A DNA stretch of 64,000 bases from CAXBDP01 sp963974465. GTDB taxonomy: Bacteria; Bacteroidota; Bacteroidia; Cytophagales; Cyclobacteriaceae. Positions 46,806-56,073 of this stretch are shown here, piece by piece. Below the pieces are notes generated by a model. It searched no databases. It was not told where the DNA came from and saw only the letters and a program-made list of their open reading frames with translations. Position 1 is the stretch's first letter; every line of letters starts with the position of its first letter. Made by a program: the position numbers and the translations under genes. The stretch lies in assembly GCA_049340005.1 (NCBI GenBank), contig JBMPIY010000003.1. One strand, written 5' to 3'.

Positions 46806-49800
46806 TTACTTGTTTATTCTTTTGAAATATTCATTTACCTCATTTTTGTAATAAGGATTCAATTTAGGAGGAATTGTTCTTAGTAGCTCAATTTCTTTCT
46901 CCTTTGCTCTCAAATATTCTTCGAAAAGTTTCGGGGCTGGTTTTTCATACTCACCCGCTTCTTCACCTTTTCTTTCATCATCGGTTTGATCCTCCCGCAT
47001 TGCATTTTCTGCATCTAATAATCTGGTATTCAATGGGTTCTGTCTTTCTAAGAGTTCATCACCTATATTTTTATTCACCAAATCTACTTCGTTTTGCTCC
47101 ATCTCCTTAATGATATCCTGAATTTCTTGAGCCAATTCACCATCCATTGTTTGTCCTTGCATTTCTTGCATCATTCGACGGAGTTTTTCTTGCTCTGCAG
47201 CCATCTTGGCGAGTTCCTCTGAAAGTTGTCGGCCTTCCATTCCACTCTTCTTAATTTCATTTATTTGTTCGCTCAGTTGTTTCTGCAATTCACTAAGGCT
47301 CATTTTATTTCCTTTTGAATTTGATTGCCCTCCTTGGCCTCCACCATTAGGTGGGTTTTGCAATTGCTTCAAAAGGTCATCGAGCATGAGTGCAAGATTA
47401 TTCATGGAAGTCATAGCAAACTCTTGGCGACCGACTGATTGATTGGTTCTACGCTCCTTAAGAGCTTCTAGCGAGCCATCAAAATGTCTGTTAAGTTCCG
47501 TCAATTCTCTATTGATGAATGATGATAATTGGAAAACGCGGGAGGATAGTGCCTGCAAACTATCTTGTAATACTTTGGAGTTCGTTTTCAATTCTAATTG
47601 TACGGCAGCCAATTCCATATAGCGTGGATCGGTTGATTGCACTTCCTTGAAATCCTTAAGTAAAGTTTCCTGCTCAAATGAAAGTTTGATAAGGTTGTTG
47701 AGAATTGTTCTAAGACTGGCAATATTCTCTGATTGCATTTCCATCTGATTGGATTCCTGCATTTCTGTGAGAGATTGCGCTAGCTTTTGTAGGGATTCAC
47801 TCGCTTTTTGCTGGTTTTGCTGAGAGCCTTGTTTATCCTTGTTTTGGAGCTTTTGTTCACTTTGCTCCATTTCAGAACCAATTTCCTCTTCGAGTTCCTC
47901 AGTATTGCTAAGGTCATCCGGCTGTTTCAGCTGTTCATTGAACTCCTTCATTTCATCCAGCTGCTCTTTCAAGTTTTCAAATTCTTTCTTCAAGTCTTGC
48001 TGTTCTTTTAATAACTCTTCTTCAGCTTTCTCTCCAGCCTCTGTTTCTTCTTTTAGTTCTTCTTGTTTCTTAGCGAGTTCCTCAGCCGACTGAATCGCTT
48101 CTTCAGCCTTCATTTCATATTTCAGTCTTTTGAATAATTCAAGTGTTCTGTCAAGCTCCTTCTCTAAGTTCTTTTCCTTTTCTGAAATCTGATTCATCAG
48201 ACTTTGAACTTGATTAATATTTTTATTCTCTTCAAGAAGTTTCCGCAATTCATCATAGAGTTTTTTGGTCTCTTCATCCAAAACCTCATCCATGAGCTTT
48301 TGAACCATCTCCATTTTTTCTCTAAGTTTTTCATTTTCAGGCCCAAATCTTTCAAGCATTTGCTCATTTTCCTTGGCCTGTTCTTGCATCTTTTCTATTT
48401 GATTATCAAGACTTTGTCTTTTTTCAAACAATTGCTCAATTGCCTGCTGATCTTGCCAATCTAGATTGCGTTTTCCTTTGAGGCGACGCTCAATTTCTTC
48501 AACCATTTCATTTACTTCCTTGGCTTCTTTGGCAGCATTGTCAGTTTCATTTTGAGTTCCCTCGGCTGTACGATCTAAGATTTCCTTTATTTCAGCTTTA
48601 TCAGGAATACTCATTACAAATACGGGCGTTTTCGTGCTTTTAATGCCATTTACGCCATCATTGTCATAAGCCTCCAAGTAGTATTCGAGCTTGCTACCTT
48701 CACTCAAGTTGAGCGAATCTGTATCGAATTGATAATAGAGGTTTTGATCTTTTTGAGTAGTATTGATGGGAATATCGACAGATGTGTAATTTTCCTCCCG
48801 CTCCTTTTTATACTTCAATTTGAGCGATGTAAGTCCATAATCATCAGAAACGCTGCCACCAAATACGATAAATGAATACAAGGTTGTATCTACATATTGC
48901 TGAATGCTTAGATCAGGGAATTGATCTTTTATTACCTCTATTCTATACTGAATAGGATCTGCATTTGCCGCTTTATCATTTTTTAACTCGATACTGTATC
49001 GATCATTATTTCGCATTTTTTTGCTAAAAAGGAAATTCTCTCTGCCTTCTTTCTCTGCATATTTGCTTTGCTTATCACTATCGAATGTGAAAGTAAGTGA
49101 ATCTGTTTCGCCTGTCTCCAAATTCCAAACTACATCTGTTCCTTCAGGCACCTTTAGATTTCCACTATTTTTGAAGGTTTCTGATTCTTTGCCTATGTAC
49201 TTTGGGTATAAAAGGCTTATTTCCATTAAGCCAAGAGAGGGCCTTCTAATTACTTCTAATTCATAGCTCTGCGACTCAAATCCCGCAGCTTCAAATCGGA
49301 ATTTAAAATTGTCTTGAACCCTTGTAAATGTATGCTGATAGCTTTTGGCTCCTGTAGAGCTCATTTTTATACGACGCTCATTTACAATAAGATATGCTTG
49401 GTCAGGAACGGCATTTCCATCCAAATTTAGCTCTACTGTAAAATCCTCGTTTTTAAAAGCTTCTAAATTTTCATTCACCATAAAGAAGCGGAAAGGAGCT
49501 TCAGGTATAAACTCCTTGCTATACTGAACAATACGGGAGGTAGATTCCGTAACGAAGGCAGGGAATACGATAAGAATAAGCCCGATGGCTAAAAATGGAA
49601 TGGCTAATAAACGGAGATAGCGAAGGTTAATTTTGAGATCTATTGCGCTGCTGAATGGGACGTAGCTAATTTCCTTAGTCTTTTGCTCGATACCAGCTTT
49701 GATCAAAGCTTCCGAGGCATTTGGAAGGCTTGAAAGTTGAAGCACATTTAGCAATTTGTCCTTCACTTCCGGAAAATATTGACCTATTTGCTTCGCAGCC

Positions 49801-50093
49801 TCTTCATCTGAAATTTGCTGTTTATTATTAAAGAGAACGATGATTGGTTTCAACACCCACTGAATCATACTAAAAGCAAAAACACCAATAAGCGCCACAA
49901 AAAGCATTGCTCTGCCCGCAGAATTTAATCTCAAAAGAAACTCTATACTATTGGCTGCCAAGAAGGTAATACTAATCCAAAGCAATGAAAAAATCACTCC
50001 TTTGATAAGAATATTCAGGTAGTACTTTTTTTTGTACTCTCTTAATTGCTGCTTGATGTTGTTGCCGTTTTCCCTCATATCACTCTTAAACAA
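46806..50093 (-). CDS. DUF4175-family large membrane protein with long coiled coil
   Basis: 1095 residues. Three predicted membrane segments near the N-terminus (about 30-48, 60-82, 162-184), then a beta-rich extracytoplasmic part (about 190-500), then a very long charged coiled-coil region (about 510-880) rich in Glu, Lys and Gln, then a Gln/Gly-rich and acidic end. The family is common in Bacteroidota and its function is not known. Large size and coil suggest an envelope scaffold. Start may be the ATG at 50078 (MRENGNN) rather than 50093. Four octamers lie within it, counting both strands loosely three are exact (46991, 47538, 48794). Confidence 0.8.
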   Translation of the reverse strand: MFKSDMRENGNNIKQQLREYKKKYYLNILIKGVIFSLLWISITFLAANSIEFLLRLNSAGRAMLFVALIGVFAFSMIQWVLKPIIVLFNNKQQISDEEAAKQIGQYFPEVKDKLLNVLQLSSLPNASEALIKAGIEQKTKEISYVPFSSAIDLKINLRYLRLLAIPFLAIGLILIVFPAFVTESTSRIVQYSKEFIPEAPFRFFMVNENLEAFKNEDFTVELNLDGNAVPDQAYLIVNERRIKMSSTGAKSYQHTFTRVQDNFKFRFEAAGFESQSYELEVIRRPSLGLMEISLLYPKYIGKESETFKNSGNLKVPEGTDVVWNLETGETDSLTFTFDSDKQSKYAEKEGRENFLFSKKMRNNDRYSIELKNDKAANADPIQYRIEVIKDQFPDLSIQQYVDTTLYSFIVFGGSVSDDYGLTSLKLKYKKEREENYTSVDIPINTTQKDQNLYYQFDTDSLNLSEGSKLEYYLEAYDNDGVNGIKSTKTPVFVMSIPDKAEIKEILDRTAEGTQNETDNAAKEAKEVNEMVEEIERRLKGKRNLDWQDQQAIEQLFEKRQSLDNQIEKMQEQAKENEQMLERFGPENEKLREKMEMVQKLMDEVLDEETKKLYDELRKLLEENKNINQVQSLMNQISEKEKNLEKELDRTLELFKRLKYEMKAEEAIQSAEELAKKQEELKEETEAGEKAEEELLKEQQDLKKEFENLKEQLDEMKEFNEQLKQPDDLSNTEELEEEIGSEMEQSEQKLQNKDKQGSQQNQQKASESLQKLAQSLTEMQESNQMEMQSENIASLRTILNNLIKLSFEQETLLKDFKEVQSTDPRYMELAAVQLELKTNSKVLQDSLQALSSRVFQLSSFINRELTELNRHFDGSLEALKERRTNQSVGRQEFAMTSMNNLALMLDDLLKQLQNPPNGGGQGGQSNSKGNKMSLSELQKQLSEQINEIKKSGMEGRQLSEELAKMAAEQEKLRRMMQEMQGQTMDGELAQEIQDIIKEMEQNEVDLVNKNIGDELLERQNPLNTRLLDAENAMREDQTDDERKGEEAGEYEKPAPKLFEEYLRAKEKEIELLRTIPPKLNPYYKNEVNEYFKRINK

Positions 50094-50131
50094 CGTTGCT
50101 TTGATTATCAGGTTGTTAGAAAAGGGTTAAT

Positions 50132-50893
50132 TTAGTTTATTTCGAGGAAAAGAGGGCAATGATCGGAGTGAAAAGCATCAGCTTGTATATGAGCGGTTTT
50201 AAGTTGGTCTGTCAAGTTAGAAGTTGCCATATTATAATCGATTCGCCAACCTAGGTTTTTCGCCCTTGCATTGGCTCTATAGCTCCACCAAGTATATTGA
50301 TGTGGGTTCTCATTGAAATGCCTAAAAGTATCTACAAATCCCGAATCAATAAATTTACTAAGCCATTCTCGCTCCTCTGGAAGAAAGCCGCTGGAGTTCT
50401 TATTAGATACTGGATTGTGGATATCTATTGGCTTATGGCAAATATTATAATCGCCGCTGATGATCAGTTTTGGCCTTTCTCTTCGCAAGTCTTGTGTGTA
50501 GCCTAAGAAGTCATCCAAAAACGTCATTTTAATATCTTGTCTCACATCGCCACTGCTTCCTGATGGTATATAAGTACTCATTATGGACAAATCACCAAAG
50601 TCTGCTCGAAGTATTCTGCCTTCTGCATCGTAAAAGCTATGATCCATTCCATGGACAATATGGTCAGGCTTGGTTTTGCTTAGCAGTGCTACTCCGCTGT
50701 AGCCTTTTTTCTCGGCTGGAAACCAATTTACAAAATATCCAAGATCGGTAAATTGGCTTATATCTACTTGTGATTCAAGCGCTTTTACTTCTTGTAAGCA
50801 AATTACATCCGGATTTTCTTGTTTAAGCCAATCAAGAAATCCTTTGTTAATAGCGGCTCTAATGCCGTTCACATTGTACGTACAAATCTTCAT
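50132..50893 (-). CDS. xth: Exodeoxyribonuclease III (AP endonuclease)
   Basis: 253 residues from the second Met; the first Met is one codon earlier. The exonuclease-endonuclease-phosphatase fold shows YNVNGIRAA (Asn about 7), the metal-binding LQEVKA (Glu about 34), GDYNICHKPIDI (Asp/Asn about 147-149) and the catalytic AFHSDHCPL near the end. It incises abasic sites in base-excision repair and trims 3' ends. It overlaps the 120-residue hypothetical gene by 4 bases (ATGA type). Confidence 0.94.
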   Translation of the reverse strand: MKICTYNVNGIRAAINKGFLDWLKQENPDVICLQEVKALESQVDISQFTDLGYFVNWFPAEKKGYSGVALLSKTKPDHIVHGMDHSFYDAEGRILRADFGDLSIMSTYIPSGSSGDVRQDIKMTFLDDFLGYTQDLRRERPKLIISGDYNICHKPIDIHNPVSNKNSSGFLPEEREWLSKFIDSGFVDTFRHFNENPHQYTWWSYRANARAKNLGWRIDYNMATSNLTDQLKTAHIQADAFHSDHCPLFLEIN

Positions 50894-51255
50894 CAAAAAG
50901 TCAGTTCTAGTTCTTTTTCAAAATACTCAAGTATATGCATTTTCAAGAGCTTTTCCTGCTCTAGCAAGTCAAATCTAGGCAATATTTTGACGGCTTTCCA
51001 ATGTGGCCATCCTTCTTTGTCTAAGCCTTCCAGTTCATAAAATCCTGAGTAGCTCAGCACTTTACATATTGCAATATGCATCAAATCCTGCTTTTCTTCT
51101 TTGCTAAATGTGCGGGTACCAGCACCCAATTCTTGCACACCAATCAGAAACAACACAGCATTTAAATCTTTCGGTCGTTTACCGATTTGCTCCTCCAAAT
51201 GCTTAAGGAGTCTTACCCATTTACGTTCTGTTTCTAAATCTTTACTGTAAGTCAT
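50893..51255 (-). CDS. Hypothetical protein, helical
   Basis: 120 residues, no signal or membrane segment, predicted mostly helical, with ELGAGTRTFSKEEKQDLMHIAICKVLSYSGFYELEG as its most distinctive part. It overlaps its upstream neighbour by 14 bases and xth by 4, so it is firmly within an operon with a peroxidase-like AhpD-family gene and a DNA-repair gene. A link to oxidative-damage repair is only suggested by these neighbours. Function not recognised. Confidence 0.78.
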   Translation of the reverse strand: MTYSKDLETERKWVRLLKHLEEQIGKRPKDLNAVLFLIGVQELGAGTRTFSKEEKQDLMHIAICKVLSYSGFYELEGLDKEGWPHWKAVKILPRFDLLEQEKLLKMHILEYFEKELELTF

Positions 51256-51598
51256 TTTTTTCCTGCTCTAGTGCTTCCCAGTATTCCACGGCTCTGCGCA
51301 GGTGTGGAATTACTATACTACCGCCAATTAAAGTAGCAATACTGAAAACCTCAAAAAGTTTATCTCTGTTCAAGCCAATTTCAAAACATTTGCCCAAATG
51401 GTAGCGAATACAATCATCGCAGCGAAGCACCATTGAACATGAAAGACCAAGCATTTCCTTCGTTTCCACATCCAAATGTCCTGCTTGGAATGCATTGGTA
51501 TCTAGGTTGAAAAATCGCTTGATAACTTTATTATCCTCTCCAAGGATTTTTTCGTTCATCTCTGCCCTGTAGGCATTAAAGTCGTTTACTATGCTCAT
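51242..51598 (-). CDS. Carboxymuconolactone decarboxylase / AhpD-family protein
   Basis: 118 residues from the ATG at 51598; the open frame continues to 51649 but those residues lack the conserved pattern. It has the AhpD-like redox motif CDDCIRYHLGKCFEIG (CxxC then His), in the usual helical fold with a GGSIVIPHLRRAVEYW end. Such proteins reduce peroxide-scavenging partners or act as peroxidases themselves. It is the first gene of the minus-strand block that leads through xth to mnmG. Confidence 0.85.
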   Translation of the reverse strand: MSIVNDFNAYRAEMNEKILGEDNKVIKRFFNLDTNAFQAGHLDVETKEMLGLSCSMVLRCDDCIRYHLGKCFEIGLNRDKLFEVFSIATLIGGSIVIPHLRRAVEYWEALEQEKNDLQ

Positions 51599-51660
51599 TT
51601 TTTGTAAATTAATGGTCAAAGTTACACCAATTATTAGTCGGGAATTCAATTTGGAGGCAC

Positions 51661-52341
51661 ATGATCAATGAATTTATTTCATTATTTTTTCCGGATTGCT
51701 GTGTTCATTGCAACGAAAGCTTGGTAGATGGTGAAAAACACCTTTGTACCATTTGCCGAATTCAGCTACCATATTCAAGCAACAATGAAAAAGAGCGGGA
51801 GGTAATATTAGAGCGATTCGTGTTCGAAAACCGTCCAACAGATGCGTATTCCTTATTGAAGTTCCATAAAAAGGGAATTACCCAATCGCTACTGCATGAA
51901 CTGAAGTATAAAGGCCAGCAGACAATTGGAAATATGATGGGTGAATGGCTAGCCACGAGGCTTATCGAATCCAATCATTGGCCAGGCATAGATTTTATAG
52001 TTCCTGTTCCTTTGCACAAAGCCAAATTACGTCAAAGAGGCTTTAATCAAAGTGCATGTTTCGGGCAGGGGATTGCAGAAGTTTCCAATACTGAAATGAA
52101 GCCAGATTTGATTCGTAGAATTAAGCCTTCGGATACTCAAACCAAGAAATCACGATTGGAGCGATGGCAAAATGTGGAGAGCATCTTTGAACTTACTGAA
52201 CCAAAGCTAGTAAATGGCAGCAGCATTTTGCTGATTGATGATGTATTGACTACTGGGGCTACAATGGAAGCTTGTATTCAATGTTTGAAGAAAGGTAATC
52301 CACATGAGATATATGTAGCTGTTGTCGCGGTGGCGCAGTGA
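51661..52341 (+). CDS. comF: ComF-family phosphoribosyltransferase-like protein
   Basis: 226 residues. An N-terminal zinc-ribbon with four cysteines (CCVHC and CTIC, about 11-33) is followed by a phosphoribosyltransferase domain with the PRPP-binding motif ILLIDDVLTTGATM (about 187-200). ComF is needed for DNA uptake in transformable bacteria; in others its role is less clear. It is divergent from the AhpD-like gene. It contains a GCGGGAGG octamer (51795). Confidence 0.9.
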   Translation: MINEFISLFFPDCCVHCNESLVDGEKHLCTICRIQLPYSSNNEKEREVILERFVFENRPTDAYSLLKFHKKGITQSLLHELKYKGQQTIGNMMGEWLATRLIESNHWPGIDFIVPVPLHKAKLRQRGFNQSACFGQGIAEVSNTEMKPDLIRRIKPSDTQTKKSRLERWQNVESIFELTEPKLVNGSSILLIDDVLTTGATMEACIQCLKKGNPHEIYVAVVAVAQ

Positions 52342-52415
52342 TGGAAGGTTTGGATTTTGAGGACTTAAATAGTTGGTTTTTAATGTTTTGCATTTTAATT
52401 GTTCCTGAGGGATAG

Positions 52416-52463
52416 GAGCGACACGCTCGCGCCAGCTTTGGAGAAATCAAGGGAGCATGCTCC
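52416..52463. repeat. Short palindromes in the comF-gldJ intergenic region
   Basis: GAGCG-ACA-CGCTC (52416-52428) and the perfect 12-base palindrome GGAGCATGCTCC (52452-52463) lie close together in 290 bases without a gene. They resemble REP-type units. The rest of 52342-52580 shows nothing recognisable. Confidence 0.45.
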
Positions 52464-52582
52464 TTTGGCTAGAGCAAAAAATTTTCTGGTGAACGGGTGA
52501 CTCATGAGCATAATTTGCAAAAGCGTGGTAAATTTAATTTTCTCGGAATGACGGCAAGCTGGACCGTTCATCACCAAAAGAA

Positions 52583-52610
52583 AAAAGCGACCTATTGCTA
52601 AGTCGCTTTT
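52583..52610 (-). terminator. Terminator of the gldJ-like gene
   Basis: Stem AAAAGCGAC/GTCGCTTTT with a 10-base loop and a T run on the minus strand, 22 bases after the gene's stop. It can also work on the plus strand for comF. Confidence 0.8.
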
Positions 52611-52632
52611 TCAAATATTGTTGAGTTTTAGA

Positions 52633-53841
52633 TTATCTACCTGGAGCAATCATCGCAGCACGGAAACCAATAGTAGCAGTACTACTATCTTGAGTCATAT
52701 ATCGTCTTGTACCTGGAGATAACCAATAAGCAATATCTGCCCATGATCCACCTTTATATACTCTTATTTCATCCGTAATCAGCGAATTATAGCCTTCGCT
52801 ATCATAATTACTTTCCTCATCTTGATATCCGCTTCTACGCACTGGGTTCAAATCCGAGAAATCTTCGAATGAAAGTGGTCTATACACGTCAAATACCCAT
52901 TCATTCACATTTCCAGCCATATTGTATAAGCCAAAGTCATTTGGAATGTAAGAGTATATTTCTTCTGTAATAGTAGCACCATCATTTGGCGCACCTGCAA
53001 TACCAGCATAGTCACCACGGCCACGTTTGAAATTAGCGAGGAACATCCCTTGTGTATTTTTGCCATAAGGGTTTCTTAAGCCCCTGCCATCCCAAGGGTA
53101 TAGTCGTTGATGCATTTGCATTTCATCGTCGAACTGTGTGCCGATCATGCCTTTAGCTGCGTATTCCCATTCGGCTTCGTTTGGTAGTCTGTAAGATGGT
53201 AGCGCTATACCACGAGCCAATAGATCCATTCTATCGATATACTCGCCTTCAGCCTCCCGCACAATTAGCCCTGCTCCATCGGCAACCATTCTGTTTACGG
53301 CTTGCGTTCTCCAGATGCAATAGTCATTTGCTTGTGCCCAGCTTACGCCAACTACTGGATAGTATCTGAATCCAGCATGACGAAGGTAATACTCTACGTA
53401 GGAATCGTTAAAGGAAAACTCACTTGCCCAAACAAGAGTATCTGGCAAAGCGGCCTCATACACTTCGAATACTGAATCTCTTTTGAGATAGAACAAGTAT
53501 TCGTTCCAGTGAATATTGGCAACTTCTGTTTCATCCATAAAGAATGAGTTTACAGTCACCGTTCTTTCGATATTATCTCTACTGTAGAGGATATCCTCCT
53601 CAAGAGAACCGAGTACTGTACGGCCGCCTTCGATAAATACCAAGTTGGGACCTACAGGCATATCGGCAATTTCTGGCACTTGGAAACCATCAGTATCATT
53701 GTACCCTAAGCCAGTAACTGTACTAAAGCTTCCAGGACTTTGGGCATCGGGATTTTTGCCGGCGCTTAAAAAACAAGAACTTAAACTCGCCGATGCGGCA
53801 AGAATAAGAGCTAAAGAATAAAATCTTTGGATACTTCGCAT
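52633..53841 (-). CDS. gldJ: Gliding-motility-type lipoprotein, formylglycine-generating-enzyme fold (GldJ-like)
   Basis: 402 residues from the ATG at 53841; an upstream ATG at 53880 lacks a sensible signal. The signal ends in the lipobox LSSC. The SUMF1/FGE-like domain is clear (FFMDETEVANIHWNEYL, YRLPNEAEWEYAAKG, NVNEWVFDVYRPLSFEDF, VYKGGSWADIAYWLSPGTRRYM). GldJ and GldK of the gliding/type IX secretion machinery share this fold. Here the gene stands alone, as gldJ usually does, whereas gldK leads gldKLMN; so gldJ is preferred. It is shorter than the Flavobacterium protein. Confidence 0.72.
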   Translation of the reverse strand: MRSIQRFYSLALILAASASLSSCFLSAGKNPDAQSPGSFSTVTGLGYNDTDGFQVPEIADMPVGPNLVFIEGGRTVLGSLEEDILYSRDNIERTVTVNSFFMDETEVANIHWNEYLFYLKRDSVFEVYEAALPDTLVWASEFSFNDSYVEYYLRHAGFRYYPVVGVSWAQANDYCIWRTQAVNRMVADGAGLIVREAEGEYIDRMDLLARGIALPSYRLPNEAEWEYAAKGMIGTQFDDEMQMHQRLYPWDGRGLRNPYGKNTQGMFLANFKRGRGDYAGIAGAPNDGATITEEIYSYIPNDFGLYNMAGNVNEWVFDVYRPLSFEDFSDLNPVRRSGYQDEESNYDSEGYNSLITDEIRVYKGGSWADIAYWLSPGTRRYMTQDSSTATIGFRAAMIAPGR

Positions 53842-54071
53842 ATGAAAATCCTTATTGAAATAGGCCGAAATATACGGCAATAATTGAATAACCTAAAAAA
53901 CGACAAATTATTGCAAAACGTTCTAAAAGCCAAAATATACTACAAGTACAGCTTAAACGGTAATTCGTACCATGTATTATGTTCGATATAAAATTTATTA
54001 AACTTTAAAAATATTTTGTCAATCGTTAAAATATCCGCTAAACAGCCGCTTTTTCCACTAGTTCAAGGAGG

Positions 54072-54102
54072 TTTGTATATTCAAAAATAGGGAGCAACTT
54101 TG
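54072..54102 (+). promoter_or_regulatory. Bacteroidota-type promoter of the LytS/LytTR operon
   Basis: TTTG at 54072-54075 lies 19 bases before CAACTTTG (54095-54102), a one-base variant of TAnnTTTG. The ATG of the kinase gene follows 12 bases later. Confidence 0.6.
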
Positions 54103-54114
54103 TAGAAATTAGGC

Positions 54115-55194
54115 ATGACAACAGAAACACCGAAAATTTCGCACAGCAAAGCATACTGGGCTTTACAAGGTTTTGGTTGGGGTATTTATTTCATCCTCAA
54201 TCAAATAATATTTCTTTCCATTCTTGATTTTAAGCAAAGTGCTCTACTCAATTTCTTTTTGGTTGCAGTAGGTTTTTCGCTTTCTCACTTATTTCGCTCT
54301 CTTATCCATCATCAAAATTGGAAATCGCTCTCCATAGGTAAGTTAGTGCTTAAGGTTGTAATCGCAAGTGCTGTAATTGGTTTAATTTGGGCGTTTATTA
54401 CGATTCCATTCAATTTATACATACTGGATGGAGGTGAAGTTGACACAGTCGAAACTTCCAAATCAGCGGGTTTTTCTACTATTCTGAGTATCTTATTGAT
54501 GACAATAAACTATGCCATCACTATTTTTGGTTGGTCACTTATATATTTCAGTTATCATTTTTTTAGCCAGTATAAGCAAACTGAAGTAGAGAAATGGAAA
54601 CTAGAAGCCGCAGTAAAAGACGCAGAATTAATGGCGCTCAAAGCACAAATAAACCCACATTTTATATTCAATAGCCTTAATAATATCCGCTCCTTAATTG
54701 TAGAGGACGCCGAAAAAGCACGTGACATGATCACGCATTTGTCAGACTTGCTTAGATATGCAATACATTTTAGCAACCAAGAAACGGTGACTTTGCGTAG
54801 AGAATTGGAAGTGGTAAAAAACTATTTGGACTTGGAGTCCATCCAATTTGAGGAAAGAATGAATTACAGTATTGATGCAGACGAAGACTGTATGGATGTG
54901 AAAATACCGCCAATGGTAATACAGCTATTAGTGGAGAATGCTGTAAAACATAGTTTGGCCTTGATAAAGGCGGGAGGAGAAATTCACATTAATGCAAAAA
55001 GGCTAGATGGGGAAATGGTGGTGGAAGTAAAAAATACTGGACAGCTTAAAACCAGCGTTAATGGCGCAGGTATTGGGTTGAAAAATGCAACCGAACGATT
55101 ACAAATACTATTTGGCAAGCGGAGCAATTTGAGTGTAAAAAACTCAAGCGACAATAATGTAACTGCCAAATTTACTGTACCTTTAAATGTGTAA
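54115..55194 (+). CDS. LytS/YehU-type membrane histidine kinase
   Basis: 359 residues. Four membrane segments fill the N-terminal 150 residues; the His_kinase domain follows with the phosphoacceptor motif NPHFIFNSLNNIRSL (His182), the N box LLVENAVKHSL (about 278) and a G box GAGIGLKNATERL (about 320). No extracytoplasmic sensor domain is visible, so the signal is membrane-related or intracellular. It is paired with a LytTR response regulator 31 bases downstream. Confidence 0.92.
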   Translation: MTTETPKISHSKAYWALQGFGWGIYFILNQIIFLSILDFKQSALLNFFLVAVGFSLSHLFRSLIHHQNWKSLSIGKLVLKVVIASAVIGLIWAFITIPFNLYILDGGEVDTVETSKSAGFSTILSILLMTINYAITIFGWSLIYFSYHFFSQYKQTEVEKWKLEAAVKDAELMALKAQINPHFIFNSLNNIRSLIVEDAEKARDMITHLSDLLRYAIHFSNQETVTLRRELEVVKNYLDLESIQFEERMNYSIDADEDCMDVKIPPMVIQLLVENAVKHSLALIKAGGEIHINAKRLDGEMVVEVKNTGQLKTSVNGAGIGLKNATERLQILFGKRSNLSVKNSSDNNVTAKFTVPLNV

Positions 55195-55225
55195 TTTGCT
55201 GTAATTGCAGCATAACAACAAACCT

Positions 55226-55945
55226 ATGAAAGCACTAATCATTGACGATAGCAGACTTGCTCGTAACGAACTAAGAAGATTATTAAAGGATTACGATAAG
55301 ATTCAGATTGTAGGTGAGGCTGGCGATGCAGAAGAAGCCATAGAGAAAATCGATTCGCTAAAACCTGCCTTACTTTTCTTAGATATTCAAATGCCTGGAA
55401 AGGACGGCTTTCAGTTACTTGAAAGTCTCGACAAAGTGCCAGATGTGATATTCACCACCGCTTATGATGAATATGCTCTCAAAGCCTATGATTTTAATGC
55501 GTTGGATTATTTGGTAAAGCCTATCGAAAAGCAAAGATTAGCTGCGACGATTAGTAAGGTTCTACAAAGAGAGAAAGAAGTTGAATCTCGCACAGAGAAT
55601 CAAGAGCTGCTTGGACTCAACGATCAGGTTTTTGTAAAGGACGGCGATAAGTGCTGGTTCGTGCAGTTATCTACCGTTCGTTTATTTGAGGTCAATGGCA
55701 ACTATACTACTATTTATTTCGATAGTTCAAAGCCAATGATTCCACGCACCTTGAATTACTTAGAATCTAGACTAGACGACAAAGTATTTTTTAGAGCCAA
55801 CCGACAACAGATCATTAACCTAAAATGGGTCGAACGTATCGAGCCTTGGTTTAGCGGCAGTTTAAAAATATACCTTAAAGGAGGTCAAGAGGTAGAAGTC
55901 TCCCGCAGACAAACAATCAAATTTAAAGAGATAATGAGCTTGTGA
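55226..55945 (+). CDS. LytTR-family response regulator
   Basis: 239 residues from the ATG at 55226 (the open frame to 55205 starts with TTG). Receiver domain 1-120 with acidic pocket DDSRLARNE, phosphoacceptor Asp53 in LFLDIQMPGKDG, TTAYDEYA and Lys in YLVKPI (about 103). The LytTR DNA-binding domain runs from about 135 to the end (FEVNGNYTTIYF, FFRANRQQIINLKWV). Partner of the kinase just upstream; target genes cannot be told from this window. Confidence 0.93.
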   Translation: MKALIIDDSRLARNELRRLLKDYDKIQIVGEAGDAEEAIEKIDSLKPALLFLDIQMPGKDGFQLLESLDKVPDVIFTTAYDEYALKAYDFNALDYLVKPIEKQRLAATISKVLQREKEVESRTENQELLGLNDQVFVKDGDKCWFVQLSTVRLFEVNGNYTTIYFDSSKPMIPRTLNYLESRLDDKVFFRANRQQIINLKWVERIEPWFSGSLKIYLKGGQEVEVSRRQTIKFKEIMSL

Positions 55946-56073
55946 GTCGGGTTGAAGGAGAAGGGTTTTGAGTTGAAGGGAAATCGGGGTGATTCATTGA
56001 TTGTCTCTTTTTCTCATCAACCATCAATAGTTTTCCCTCTCAACCCATATCTCATAACCTCTATTCATCCTTT

